A stretch of DNA of 64,000 bases, from NCBI GenBank assembly GCA_928212115.1, contig CAKMRJ010003334.1:29407514-29471513 (forward strand), written 5' to 3'. Below the pieces are notes generated by a model. The model saw only the letters and a program-made list of their open reading frames with translations, was not told the DNA's origin and did no database searches. The stretch is from Lactuca virosa. Lineage: Eukaryota > Streptophyta > Magnoliopsida > Asterales > Asteraceae. Shown here in pieces: positions 1 through 11,092 of the stretch. Position numbers and translations under genes: made by a program. The first letter of the stretch is position 1. Every line of letters begins with the position of its first letter.

Positions 1-2
1 TG

Positions 3-344
3 GCCCGGGTGGGTCGGGTTGCTTATCAGTTAGATCTTCCAGCAGAGCTCAGCCAGATCCACAGCACGTTCCATGTTTCTCAGTTGCGGAAGTGCTTAGT
101 CGATGATTCAGCAGTGGTACCCCTGGAGAGCATTCAGGTTGACGATAGCCTGAACTATATCGAGAGACCAGTGGCGATTCTAGATCGCAAGGTGAAAAAG
201 CTGAGAAGCAAGTCAGTAGAGTTAGTTAAGGTGCAGTGGCAGCACCACAAGGGTTCGGAGTGGACGTGGGAGCCCGAGGAAGAGATGAGGGAGCACTACC
301 CAGAGTTGTTTCCAGAGACAGCAGACTTCGAGGACGAAGTCTAA
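3..344 (+). CDS. Ty3/gypsy polyprotein, C-terminal end of integrase with chromo-like tail (partial)
   Basis: The reading frame is open from the window edge to a stop at 342-344, so only the last roughly 113 residues of a polyprotein are visible. The conserved FHVSQLRKC block, then the bases coding for 'PVAILDRKVKKLRSK', then a W-(5)-HHKGSEWTWEPEEEM-(3)-YPELF tail, is the usual end of a plant gypsy integrase with its chromodomain-like module, which in this family is thought to guide integration. The gene stops 17 bp before an LTR start, as expected for the pol end of an LTR element. No frameshift is visible in this part. The rest of the element lies to the left of the window. Confidence 0.85.
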   Translation, partial: ARVGRVAYQLDLPAELSQIHSTFHVSQLRKCLVDDSAVVPLESIQVDDSLNYIERPVAILDRKVKKLRSKSVELVKVQWQHHKGSEWTWEPEEEMREHYPELFPETADFEDEV

Positions 345-531
345 GATAAGTGAGAGAGAATTGTAACGCCCAGTTCCTGGTACGTATTTAATTTATTAAA
401 TGTCTTTTATAAAGAGCTACTCGGCGAGTAGCATCCCTAACTCGTCGAGTAGATGCCAGGATGGACGCGGGTTTTAAGTGATCTACTCGGCGAGTCCACG
501 CCTGGACTCGACGAGTAGGTCAGTCTGGAGG

Positions 532-566
532 AAACCCTAATCCTTAGGGTTTGTACCCTATTTAAA
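532..566 (+). promoter_or_regulatory. LTR promoter: telo-box plus TATA box
   Basis: AAACCCTAA (532-540) is followed 17 bp later by CTATTTAAA (558-566). The same pair at similar spacing occurs in the other gypsy LTRs here (50753-50787, 55474-55508, and on the minus strand 30754-30788), which supports a core promoter role for this retrotransposon family. Confidence 0.55.
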
Positions 567-1026
567 CATCCTTATAGCCCCCATCCCAGCCTCCAGCACC
601 CTTAGAGCATTCCCCCTCGAAACCCTAGCCTCCATTGGTGAGCTTGAGTGATTCCTTCTTGATTTTGAGTGTTTTGGTGTATTCTTGGAAGGGTAGAAGT
701 GAAGGAAAGAGTGAAGGTGCAAAGGAGAAGAAGGAGATCCAGAAGCTAGCTTCCATTTGCTACTTCATCTGGTAATAAAGTCTCTACCTTGTTCATTTTC
801 CTAGTAGATCTTCATATATGCTTGTTTAAGCCACTTTTGGGACATTCAAGGTCCAAACTCGAGATTTGAGCTCTCCTTAGGATGGAGACTATAGATCTGG
901 TCATCATTGAGCTCCAGGAGCTCAAAGTAGCTGCCTTTATGCAAAGCAAGGCCTTGTTCCAAACGAGGTGAGTTCTCCTTCAGTAGGAACGGGTCTACGG
1001 CACCAAGGCCGGCCCGTAGTATGATA

Positions 1027-1463
1027 TGATAGTAGTTGAGTGTGGGCGGGGCCCGTATCCTATCTTAGCAGAGTGTGGGCGAGGCCCGTATCTCATAGTA
1101 GTAGTTGATTATGACGTATGAACAGTAGATTAGATTTACATGTCGTCTGTGTGATACTTGTATGTTGGTTTTAGTAGTTGAGTGTGGGCGAGGCCCGTAT
1201 CTCATCATAGCCGAGGGTGGGCGAGGCCCGTATCTCGAAGTAGCTGAGCATGGGCGAGGCCCGTACCTCAGAGATAATGGAGTGTGGGCGAGGCCTATAT
1301 CTCCTAGACAGTGGAGTGTGGGCGAGGACCGTATCTCCTAGATAGCGGAGTGTGGGCGGGGCCCGTATCTCCCAGTTAGCGGAGTATGGGCGAGGCCCGT
1401 ATCTTCATGAGTGTGGGCGAGGCCCGTATCTTCACGAGTGTGGGCGAGGCCCGTATCTCCTAG
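1027..1463 (+). repeat. Tandem array inside LTR, unit GTGTGGGCGAGGCCCGTATCT
   Basis: About a dozen imperfect copies of GTGTGGGCGAGGCCCGTAT are spaced by 15-35 bp variable linkers. The array lies in the 3' half of the LTR upstream of the conserved CACTAAGCTT box. Other LTRs in the window hold a different repeat unit in the same place. Confidence 0.8.
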
Positions 1464-1904
1464 TTGCATGCTATGTGTAGATGGTATGTGGTAGATTGGG
1501 GAGACTCACTAAGCTTTGTGCTTACGGTTTTCAGTTTTGGTTTCAGGTACTTCCACTGGCACTGGGAAGGGCTCGGGATGATCGCATGGCACACACCACA
1601 GACTTCAGCCTGGGAGTTAGACTCTGATATTTGGATATGAGATTTTGATTTGAGACAGACACTATGATGTTTTATGATACACGATTACGATTTTACTTAT
1701 GATTCTGGATGGTTGATGGTTTTAATAATGTTTTAAAAACGAAACTTTTGGGTTGTATTTTTAGGATGTTTCACATTAGTTGCTAATTAGGGTTTGGTTT
1801 GTGGATATGTTTAGTGGGAGTGATTTCAGCACCGGCAGCTCATGTGTGAGATCTATTCGTTTACCGATTGAGGTGAGTCCTCTCATTATACTTACATGTG
1901 TGGT

Positions 1905-2165
1905 AGTATGTGTTCATGCTGACCAACTGGGTCTTACTTGATATTTGTTGTTATGTGCTATCCGAAGTTGCTGATAACTCTCGAGCGTGCTATTAGCATA
2001 CTGAGACTGTTGATAGTCACCAGGGTTGCTGATAACCCATCGGTTGTGCTGTGAGCCCAATGAGACTACTGATAGTCTCCAGGGTTGCTGATTACCCATT
2101 GGGCGTGCTGTTAGCCCATTGGGAATGTTGATAATCCCCAGGGTTACTGGTAACCCATAGTTGTT
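1905..2165 (+). repeat. Second tandem array inside LTR, unit GTTGCTGATAACCCAT
   Basis: Diverged copies of 'ggttgctgataacccat' and 'ctgatagtctccaggg' recur at about 30-50 bp intervals. The array lies between a GGTGAGTCCTCTCA string (about 1870) and the second CACTAAGCTT box (about 2203), the same arrangement as the arrays in the other LTRs. Confidence 0.65.
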
Positions 2166-2372
2166 TATTTTATGTTGTGTTGTATGTGATATTTTGAGGA
2201 ACTCACTAAGCTTTGTGCTTACGGTTTGTGGTTTATGTTTGGATCTGATGAGAGATTAAAGGAAATGTAGGCTAGTAGATGTTGTAAGGCCAATAATATT
2301 TACGTTTATGCTTATGTTTCTTATATCAGTTATGAAATCCCAAGTTTTAATAAAACAATGAAAAACATTTCT

Positions 2373-3618
2373 TTGGAAATACTTTTTTATGGGACAAATT
2401 CTGCAAAATAAAGAATGCTCTGTTTTAAAATAAGCATAAATAAAAGGTCTTTTCTGACCGTTAAAATAGAGATGTTACAAATTATCCCTTGCCAAAATGT
2501 GCATAAAAAATCATCCTTTTAGTATTATCGATGACGAGGATTTTAAGGAGTTTGTGTAGGAATCGAATCCTCGGTTTAAGATCATATCTAGATTGACCGT
2601 TGCTCGATATTGTTTATCAATTTGTGAACAAGATGTGGAAAAAATCAAAGAAATGATGAAAGGCCAAACAGTGTGTCTAACTACTGACAATTGGTCATCA
2701 ATTGAAAACATCAACTATATGTGCCTTACAGCACATTAGATCGACGATGAATGGGTTTTACAAAGCAAGATCCTATTTTTTTCCATATAGAGAATCAAAG
2801 GGGTGACACCATTGGGATCCTTGTTTATTATTGTATATACAAGTGGGGGATTAATATTGTGTTTAGTATCATAGTGGATAACACGTCTTCAAACGATGGG
2901 GCTATAAGATATTTGAAGAGGATGTTGAAGGGACCAAATGATATATTAGATTGTAAATATTTGAACCTATGTTGTTTTGCACATATCATCAATCTTGGAA
3001 ATACTTTTTTATGGGACAAATTCTGCAAAATAAAGAATGCTCTGTTTTAAAATAAGCATAAATAAAAGGTCTTTTCTGACCGTTAAAATAGAGATGTTAC
3101 AAATTATCCCTTGCCAAAGCATGCATAAAAAATCATCATTTTAGTATTATCGATGACGAGGATTTTAAGGAGTTTGTGTGGGAATCGAATCCTCGGTTTA
3201 AGATCATATCTAGATTGACCGTTGCTCGATATTGTTTATCAATTTGTGAACAAGATGTGGAAAAAATCAAAGAAATGATGAAAGGCCAAACAGTGTGTCT
3301 AACTACTGACAATTGGTCATCAATTGAAAACATCAACTATATGTGCCTTACAACACATTGGATCGACGATGAATGGGTTTTACAAAGCAAGATCCTAATT
3401 TTTTTCCATATAGAGAATCAAAGGGGTGACACCATTGGGATCCTTGTTTATTATTGTATATACAAGTGGGGGATTAATATTGTGTTTAGTATCACAGTGG
3501 ATAGCACGTCTTCAAACGATGGGGCTATAAGATATTTGAAGAGGATGTTGAAGGGACCAAATGATATATTAGATTGTAAATATTTGAACCTATGTTGTTT
3601 TGTACATATCATCAATCT
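2373..3618. repeat. Tandem duplication of about 622 bp spanning an LTR end and hAT coding sequence
   Basis: Positions 2373-2994 and 2995-3618 are near-identical direct copies, offset 622 bp, then 623 after a one-base indel near 3393. Each copy starts inside the last 107 bp of the gypsy LTR, crosses its GATGTTACA end, and runs about 510 bp into hAT transposase sequence. The breakpoint has a short CTT microhomology (atcaatCTTgg against atcaatCTTct). The duplication therefore happened after the LTR element inserted. Confidence 0.85.
2484..2994 (+). pseudogene. hAT transposase fragment, copy 1 (stops)
   Basis: This is the first copy of the duplicated hAT (RICESLEEPER/Ac-like) transposase piece. 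Relative to copy 2 it has at least two nonsense changes: TGTGTGG to TGTGTAG near 2558, and a Trp codon to TAG in the '(C)LTxHWIDDEW' region near 2738. Both could be G-to-A transitions. The open piece from 2751 encodes the RNase-H-like middle section. It cannot code for an active enzyme. Confidence 0.8.
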
Positions 3619-3796
3619 TCTTGTTATAGATGGTTTGGAAGAGCAATTTGATTCTATTACTAGAATTCAAAATGTAGTGACATACGTACGATCATCACAA
3701 ACTCAGTATAAAATATTTGAAGACTGTATTGCTCGGGTTGAAATAAAGTGCAAACAAAATATAAGGACCCGAACTTTTCTACATCTAACTAACTAG
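3107..3796 (+). pseudogene. hAT-superfamily transposase fragment, copy 2 (RNase-H-like core part)
   Basis: One frame stays open from just after the duplicated LTR end to a stop at 3794-3796. Motifs match plant hAT transposases of the RICESLEEPER group: 'TVCLTTDNWSS' followed by 'YMCLTTHWIDDEW', then 'HIENQRGDTIG', 'ITVDSTSSNDGAI', and 'CCFVHIINLLVIDGL'. The DNWSS block and the 'VDSTSSN' block are where members carry acidic catalytic residues of the RNase-H fold. The N-terminal BED zinc finger and the C-terminal dimerisation domain are missing, so this is a relic. It was the target of the gypsy insertion, and the LTR replaces its 5' part. No terminal inverted repeats were seen. Confidence 0.8.
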
Positions 3797-4163
3797 GGAA
3801 TTATCAGAGTTATCTACTAAAATGCGGAAGTCTTTAAACTCATAACATTTTACATCCCAGGGTTAATTTTGGGTTTAAAGTAAAACATAAATAAAAATTA
3901 AAGCGACAAAGAAAATACAAAGAAATAAATTTATTCTTCTACTCTAATTCCTTGTACTCCTATCTTATCACGTATCACGGTTGATAACTACACCTGCAAA
4001 ACATGAAAATATCGACAACTTCAGACCATATGTTTGGTGAGTTATATTCTATATGTTTTCATGTTATCATACTCTTCATTCTATTCTCATGTCTTTACAT
4101 ACTTTAACACTCTGTTCTCTTTTTTCTCATACTCTGATCTATTCTCATTCTTTATCATTTGAT
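3797..4163 (-). mobile_element. Relic LTR-like sequence, left part (split by solo LTR)
   Basis: There is no gene. The stretch resembles 34890-35378, sharing the 'atgtttggtgagtt'/'atgtctggtgagttg' string followed by CT-rich sequence. After the solo LTR at 4169-6581 it continues at 6587. The direction is a guess, from the resemblance to minus-strand LTRs. Confidence 0.45.
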
Positions 4164-6586
4164 CTATCTGTGACATCCCCAAATTTCTCGGCCAGAAAAG
4201 ACCGATTTAGTTTATGCTTTTAAATTAAAATCAGAGTAATCTTTTAAAAGATGTTGCGAAATTTGTCCCCAAAACAAAATATGATAAAATTTATCAAATC
4301 TTTTCTTAAAGAAATATATTTTCCATTTCATAACAAAACCTCGGGATGTCATGTTCCGATACAGACCAAAAGCATAAACAGTATATTATAAGTCTTACAA
4401 CAGTTATTTACAACTACTGACCTATAATCCAAAATCCCTCGTCATCGTCCAACTATGCTCTTGTTCCACTACCTGTAATAATATAAAAAGCTGAGTGGGT
4501 CAGGCTTGGGAGCCTGGTGAGCATATAGGGTTTTCATCCCACAATAAATAAATTTATTAATTTCATCATCCAACAATAAATTTATTAATTATGTTCAAAC
4601 ATCAAACAATCAACCCAATTTCCCACCACCATTATCTCCTTTACTCTTAAGGATCCACCCTAAGAAATCAGCTATTCCTCGTTCATTCATTCCTAAGGAT
4701 TAACCTAAGAAATAAGCACGAAGTCCATATTTGCCTATGGCGCAGCTGCCAATGTTATTTATTAGACGCAACTACCAACAACATCATTTATTCTCTAATT
4801 GGTTATTTATTAGGCGCAACTGCCAACAACATCATTTATTATCTAATTGGCACAGCTGCCAATGTTGTTTATTAGGCACAGCTGCCAACAACATCATTTA
4901 GGCACAACTGCCAGAATTATGACGTTCTCTATTAGGCGCAGCTGCCAATATTATCCTTTAGGCGCAGCTGCCAGGATTATGACATTCTTTATTAGGCGCA
5001 ACTGCCGATATTATCCTTTAGGCGCATCTACCAGGATTATGATGTTCTCTATTAGGCGCAGTTGCCGATATTATCCTTTAGACGCAACTGCCAGGATATT
5101 TAGAGTGCATCTGGAAACACGTAACTCAAAAACACCTACGGGTTATGGCGCAACTGCCAATATTCATATATATCATCTTTCATCCCTCATTATTTATCTA
5201 CCCATGTTCTACCAAACATATTCGTAGATATAAAATACATATACAATTTAAATCATTTAAAACATGTATAAATCATTCATCCAGCATAGATATCAGGAAC
5301 ACAAATAATATGCACACATAGCACGTAATTTATATTAAATACTTCATATCTATCTGTAAGATGAAAGTAACTATGCACTCACTTGATAAGACGACGATTG
5401 GACAACACTTCGTCCCTTAAAACAATATTCTTCGATGAAACCGGGATGTTTTTTGAAAAACCGGGCTTCACGCGGGCAGAGTTTCGGCTCAAAACACTCT
5501 TTTTTTCGGGAACTTCGGGCTTTCTTCGGGTGCTAGGGGCGTTCCCGAGGCTTCGGGGTGTTTTAAGATGGCTAGAGAGGGTATTGAGAGTGAAAGAGAG
5601 TGTGAATTAGCAACCATTCCCGGATACCCTCGATTTCTATTTATAGGGTGAAAATTCGACATTCACATCGTGAACCGTAACTGTTCACGTCGTGACTTTG
5701 ATCCTGGTCACCTCCTAGGCTTGCCGTGTGTCTTCTAGGCTCGAAACGTGTCGTTCACTGAGTTCACGTCGTGAATTTCTATGTTCACGTTGTGAGTTCA
5801 GTCAGACCTCGAAGTTTGTGTTCCGAACTTCAGAAATTCATATCTTTCGCATACGAACTCCGTTTTTGACGTTCTTTATATCCACGCGTAGGTGAAATTA
5901 TGCTCTACAACTTTCGTTTAGACTATGTCGGCTAATTTTGACTTCATTTTTAATATTATATTTTTAACGGGTCGGGACAGGAAAAGTCCGTTAAAAATTC
6001 ATAACTTCCTCATCCGACGTCCGTTTTCGTCTGTCTTTTTACCGTTGCACTAATATCGACGAGATCTTCGATTATCGTTTAGATTGTTTCGGCTAAAAAT
6101 CACTCAATCTAAATTTCGAGTTTTGGGCTGCATACTGATATGTCGAAACTTAAAAAAATCATAACTTCCTCATACGAAGTCAGATTTAGGCGTTCTTTTT
6201 ATGCACGCTCTCGGTTTAACGAACTCTACGACTTTCGTTTAGATCACTAAGGCTAAAAATCGTTCTATCGTAAATTCACTATTTACGTCACGCAGTGTCG
6301 TACCGGTTCTGTCGCGAAACTTCGACAGGTCATAACTTCTTCGTTATAACTCGGATTTCGGCATTCTTTATATATCCGAAATCCTTGTCACGACCACTAA
6401 AACTTCCTTCATAGATATCGACTTTATCTAATATTAATTTTCGACGCTTATTTTTATTCTTAATCATAATAATTAAGTTTAAAGCACATAATTCATTCTT
6501 ATTACTTCAAAACGAGTTCCAATGGTTGACCTAGACTATTATATCATCATTCATGCTTATCCCAGAAACACGGGCGTTGCACTATC
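4164..6586 (-). mobile_element. Solo LTR (4169-6581) with perfect 5-bp target duplication CTATC
   Basis: A 2413-bp LTR starts TGTGACATCC and ends GCGTTGCA. It is flanked by CTATC at 4164-4168 and again at 6582-6586, which proves one insertion event. There is no internal region, so two LTRs recombined to leave one. It is the same family as the 5' LTR at 31958-34368, which has the same start and nearly the same length (2411 bp) and shares the phrase 'gggtcaggcttgggagcctg'. By that comparison it reads on the minus strand. A TATA-like CTATAAATAG lies on the minus strand at 5638-5647. Confidence 0.88.
4735..5165. repeat. Tandem array in solo LTR, unit GGCGCAGCTGCCAATATTAT
   Basis: About 15 diverged copies of GGCGCA(A/G)CTGCCA occur, separated by 'atattatccttta' or 'ggattatgacattctttatta' linkers. 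The sister LTR at 31958 lacks this array. The 126-codon frame through it (4847-5227) is periodic only because of the repeat and is not a gene. Confidence 0.8.
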
Positions 6587-7202
6587 TCTTCTACTCTTTC
6601 TCATATCTTCTAGTCATATCTATCTATTCTTATGCTTTCTCCTCCTTTCTCATCACATCTATTTCTTCTCATGCGTTCTCATCTTTTCTCACACTCATCT
6701 CATGCTATATCTTCTTATAATTTTTACATATTTCATACTCCTCTTACTCTATCTTTCTTCTTTTCCCACGCTCTTGTATTATCTCATTTGTGTTTGTTCT
6801 TTTCATACTCTATGCATGCCCTTCTCATACTCTTACTCTAATCTTCTCACATCTCTGACTCTTGGCATGCCTTCCTTATATTCTTCTTACATTCTATCTC
6901 TCTATTATCATATTCTCTTTCTATATCCTTCTATTCTCTTTTAGAACCAAAGGTTCATCCTCATATGACAACTTCATCTATCATATACGGGGCAACATAC
7001 ATCTAACTTTACCAGGAATGCTCATCTAGACTTAGCCCCCTCATATTGATCCCTTAAGGACCCGTTAAAATTCTTCTCCTCTTGAATCCCTCACGGATTC
7101 CTTACTTTTAATTTCTTGTGGGTTATATCTAAGTTCTTAAAAGAACTCTCTTATCTTGTTCCACTCATTGAACCTTTCTCAATCTTATTTAACCACACAT
7201 AT
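6587..7202 (-). mobile_element. Relic LTR-like sequence, right part, CT-rich
   Basis: This continues the element broken by the solo LTR. The first 360 bp are strongly pyrimidine-rich on the plus strand (repeats of 'ttctcatactct'), as in 35180-35370. The Leu/Ser-rich frames here (6522-6944, 6632-6841) are products of this composition. No gene is seen. Confidence 0.45.
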
Positions 7203-8226
7203 TGTAACGTCCCAAAAGTTAAGGCCAAAAATTTTCGATTTCAAATTAATAAAACTATTATCAAAACATCATCATAAAACCATCGTGGAACAAAGTGTAT
7301 CAACTACATTATAAAACATCAGAGTAATCATAAAATGCGGAACAAGGTGGTGTGTGCACTGCAATCATCCCGGGCTCTTCTCCTTCGAACCAGAAATACC
7401 TAAAAACATAAATTGAAAACCGTAAGCACAAAGCTTAGTGAGTTCCCCAAAATACTACATACCATACATAATAAACATATAATGGGCCCCGCCCGGCATC
7501 GAACCCCGCTCGGTATACCGATCTGTCAGTCATCGGGCCTCGCCCGGTATGCATATAAACATATAAACAGACAAACACATAGCAAATGCAATAATCACAA
7601 AGATAATAGCATACAAAATGGTCATCGGGCCACGCCCGATATCAAACCCCGCTCGGTAAGCATACAAGCACATAACACATGCAAGAGTCACGCAGACATC
7701 TAGCATCTAAACATAACAAACCATGGGCCGAAATTGGTGCCTTCGACCCGCTAAACACAGTGATGAAACTCATCTCTATCTGGCTGAAATACGCAAATGA
7801 ATCTCTGCCTGCTGGTCCGGAAAATCCCCGTGCTATCATCATCAAAATAATATCCAATTATTATGTGGATCTCGACTCATAACCAAGAATCTAAGCTACT
7901 TAGTCCATAACTAGGGTAAAAGACCATTTTACCCTTTTTCTTACTTGGCCCAAAATCCAAGGCCCAACCCAACTACTCAAAAGGCCCAAAACCTAAATGG
8001 CAACCCAAAGCCCAATTATGGCCCAATCTTCCAAATTGGACCCAAAACCCACCATGGGCCTAAATCCAAGGAAGCCAAATATACTAGCCACAATCCCCAA
8101 ATCAGAAGTCTAATGGCCCAATAAGGCCCAAACTTAGAAAGCCCAAATTATGGCCCAATCCGAGAATCGCCAAGCCCAACGCCCATCTGCTGAGTACGCG
8201 GGGGGTGCTCAGCTCGTACGCGCAAC
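7203..8226 (-). mobile_element. Truncated gypsy LTR, minus strand
   Basis: It starts TGTAACGTCCCAAAAG and carries the conserved box in reverse (gtaagcacaaagcttagtg, about 7423). A short array of '(c)gggc(c/t)tcgcccgg(t)at' units follows at 7480-7660, then a GGCCCAA-rich stretch (7950-8180). The far end is lost where a CCGG-rich repeat begins near 8227. No target duplication can be assigned. Confidence 0.6.
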
Positions 8227-8470
8227 GTAGGAATGAGTTATAAAACCGGAAAACCGGACCGGAACCGAAACCAGTATAACCAGAAAATGCTTAAACGGTC
8301 CGGGTATTGGGTTTAGAAATTATTCTTATCCGGGTTCCGGGTATTCCGGGTACCGGTCCGGGTATTCCGGGTTTTAGAACCGGATTTGTAAAAAAACCAG
8401 AACCAGGTTTAATGGACCGGAACCGGTTTAATGGGCCAAGAAACCGTAAAATTGAAGGGTCATCAAAAAA
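8227..8470. repeat. CCGGTT/CCGGGT-rich MITE-like fragment
   Basis: Dense GGTCCGG, ACCGGAACC and CCGGGTATTCCGG words face each other around a short centre. This resembles plant MITEs, often hAT-derived, built on 'accggaaccgg'. The ends and target duplication are unclear, so the class is uncertain. The 65-codon frame inside it is repeat-driven. Confidence 0.4.
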
Positions 8471-8925
8471 TACGCCTATAAATAAGATTAATGATATTCT
8501 CTAAATACTTAAATGAAAATACATGTTTGGAGTTATATTTCGGTAATAAGATTATTGAATTCGAGAAGTAGTTAGTACAACCTTACTACAACCTATTAAG
8601 AGTTTAAATTTAGCTCTTTAAGATCTAACAAACCAATCTTTTACTTCAAAATCCCAAAGGAAACCAAAAACATTCACATTAAATTGCAACAGTAATACTG
8701 TGTGGTTAGCAAGTTTGAAGATTACAGTTTGCAAACAACTCCACATAAAATTTGTATATTTAATTAACGTGATACATATACTATCTAACATTAGATTTTT
8801 GTAAATCAAGTGGCATTTATTATTTTTTATCTGTTAAAATGGTTTTAAGTAGATGCTAATCAATGGTTGCTTTCATGTGTTATTAACAAGTATTACGGAT
8901 TTATATATATATATATTTTCGGTAT
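8471..8925. other. AT-rich stretch without recognisable gene
   Basis: There is no long open frame, splice-like structure or repeat that I can name. It separates the CCGG-rich fragment from the LTR end that follows. Confidence 0.6.
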
Positions 8926-9175
8926 ACGGTATCTTGGGGAACTCATTAAGCTTTTTGCTTACGGTTTTAAGTTTAAATGTTGCATGTATTTTATCAAAAC
9001 ATGGAAGAGCACGACATGATTGCACCGCATCCACTAGAGTTTTCGCATATGATACTCTAATGCCTTGTTTTGAAAACTACATTTAAAACTATGATGCTCT
9101 TTTTATGAAATGGATTGTGGTTGGTTTGATTTATGTAAAAATGCAAATTTTAATCTATATTTTGGGGATACTACA
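8926..9175 (+). mobile_element. 3' end fragment of a gypsy LTR
   Basis: The conserved box appears as 'ctcattaagctttttgctta' at about 8942. It is followed by a typical LTR tail ('gagcacgacatgattgcac', 'ttttggggatactaca') ending near 9175. The upstream part of the LTR is missing. Confidence 0.55.
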
Positions 9176-10295
9176 GATCGTCTAGAAAAACATAAGATGT
9201 AGAGATCAGGGAGGCTCTAATTGACTGAGTATGTTTGCATCCCTCTAATCTGATTTTTATTTCATTCTCATTCTAATTACCTAATTCTCTCTTAAACCTA
9301 CCACATCACCAATGGAGATTTGGAGACCCAATTTGTGTTCATTGTTTAGTGTTTGTGGTGGTTAACTTCGAGTTCGATTGCTTACCTTTCCTTGTATATA
9401 TTATGAGTTTGATTTTTTTTATTCTGAAACAAACATGAAACACCGAAACACTTGAGATTTTTGAGGTTTTCAATTTCTGAATTAGGTGAGTTCGACTTAT
9501 ATTCTGATTCCTTTTTCTCATTCTAACTTCTGATTTGTGTTTGATTTCTCAATTAGGTGAGTTCGACTCCTATTCCAATTTCCTTTTTCTCATTCTAATT
9601 TTTGATTTGTGTTCGGTTCCTGTCTTGGGTGAGTTTGGTTGTTGTTTGTTTCAGAAGTTTAATTGTTACTTGTTGGTTGTTGGAAGACGATAACAGTAGA
9701 AAGGCTTGCTGGAGTTCAACCAGGCTCAATTTTTTTTTTCTGTATTTGCATTAGAAGTATGTTTCTTTAGGTTTGAGCTTTGTGGTTTGCTTCAGTTAAA
9801 ACTTCTAAATTTATATGGTTAGCTTCATATATAAATTTCTAGTCTTATATAATTCCTTTCAAAACTTTTGTGTTATGTTTCTATGATTCATGAGGCATAC
9901 TGAGGTGATTTTGATACTAAAATTGTTGTGATGTACTTGGAATTGAGATTGGTAAAATTTGATTGCTATTTTGTATAGTCGGGGTTAAAGTTCATTTAGT
10001 AATTGAGATCATTTGGATTTTGAAGTTAATCGTTAAAGTCATCGGTGGTGTTGTTCATCTAAGCTATTGTTAGGCTAGTTTCACTCATGAAAGTTCAATG
10101 TTATGAATGGGATGTCATCAAAGTATATTATTATTTCCCATGAAAATCTTTAAGGCATTCTCCATTCAAAGCCTAAGTTCTATGGTAGTTGTAGTTTCTT
10201 ACTTGCTGTCAAAGTCATTTAATGTATATTGATGTTGTGATATGGTGCAGTTAACATTTTTTTTTGCTTTTAGTAACTGTAATAATTTCTAGCAT
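9176..10295. other. Intergenic region, T-rich, with a short tandem duplication
   Basis: No gene was recognised. A segment of about 71 bp starting 'aattaggtgagttcgact' at 9481 is repeated at 9552 with changes. Both copies contain 'cctttttctcattctaa'. The sequence is T/A rich and could be transcribed leader or intron of an unrecognised gene, but nothing proves it. Confidence 0.5.
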
Positions 10296-11092
10296 ATGTG
10301 TAGCGTTTTTTATAATATTAATAATGCTTTCGCTGTTAAAAAAAAAAGAATTAGCATCACAAATTAAAGTAATAAATAATAAAAATAATTATTTTCGGAG
10401 ATTATTTTATCATCTTGTCCGGGACATGAGAAACTGATCGATTAGCCTTGGGTTTAGCGTTGATTCTTTATTCATTCTTAATTCTCTTAGTAGTGGTGTA
10501 TGGCTATTGGTTAAGCACATTCATTTGTTAAGCTTTTATATATAACAAATTGACAAGTATTCGCTTCTGTAGGATATTGCATAAGAAACGAAATAAGCAT
10601 ATATTTAAGTTATATGATTGATGTTTTGTTAGTGTATCTCATCACAATGTCTCTATATATGCTCGCGTAACCATTATTTCCATAATGGCTCTTAATGTGT
10701 AGCATTTTTTATAATATTAATAATTCTTTTGTTGTTAAAAAAGAATTGGTGTCATAAATTAAAGTAATAAATAATAAAAATAATTATTTTTGGGCATTAT
10801 TTTATAATCTCGTCCAGGACATGAGAAACTAATAGACTAGCATTGGATTTAGCGATGATTCTTTATTCATTCTTAATTAATCTCTTAGTAGTGGTGTATG
10901 GCTATTGGTTAAGCACATTCATTTGGTAAGCTTTTATATATAACAAATTGACAAGTATACGTATTTGTAGGATATTGCATAAGAAACGAAATAAGCATAT
11001 ATTTAAGTTATATGATTGAAGTTTTTGTTAGTGTATCTCATCACAATATATGTCTATATATGTTGGGGTATTTATTATTTCCATAATGGCTC
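10296..11092. repeat. Tandem duplication of about 397 bp upstream of the PLC gene
   Basis: Copy 1 (10296-10692) and copy 2 (10695-11092) align over their full length, from 'gtgtagc(g/a)tttttt' to 'ccataatggctc', with scattered substitutions and small indels (roughly 90 percent identity by eye). The unit has no long frame. The divergence says it is not recent. Confidence 0.85.

Larger units (their letters stand above)
362..2479 (+). mobile_element. 3' LTR of the Ty3/gypsy element
   Basis: The LTR starts with TGTAACGCCC just after the polyprotein stop and ends with GATGTTACA. It carries four or more ACTCGNCGAGT palindromes near its 5' end (about 418-515), a promoter-like block, and two separate tandem arrays. 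The box CACTAAGCTTTGTGCTTAC appears twice (about 1507 and 2203), and a near-LTR-end string (ggatgtttcaca) appears at about 1766. The LTR therefore looks composite, with its 3' module present twice. It is followed directly by hAT transposase sequence, which is the insertion host. Confidence 0.75.

Noticed and set aside
4847..5227. 126-codon frame with RRSCRYYPL repeats
   Set aside because: It follows the GGCGCAGCTGCC array in the solo LTR; no protein motif.
6522..6944. 140-codon Leu/Ser/Tyr-rich frame that looks like a membrane protein
   Set aside because: Product of a CT-rich tract; crosses the solo LTR boundary at 6581, so it cannot be a real gene.
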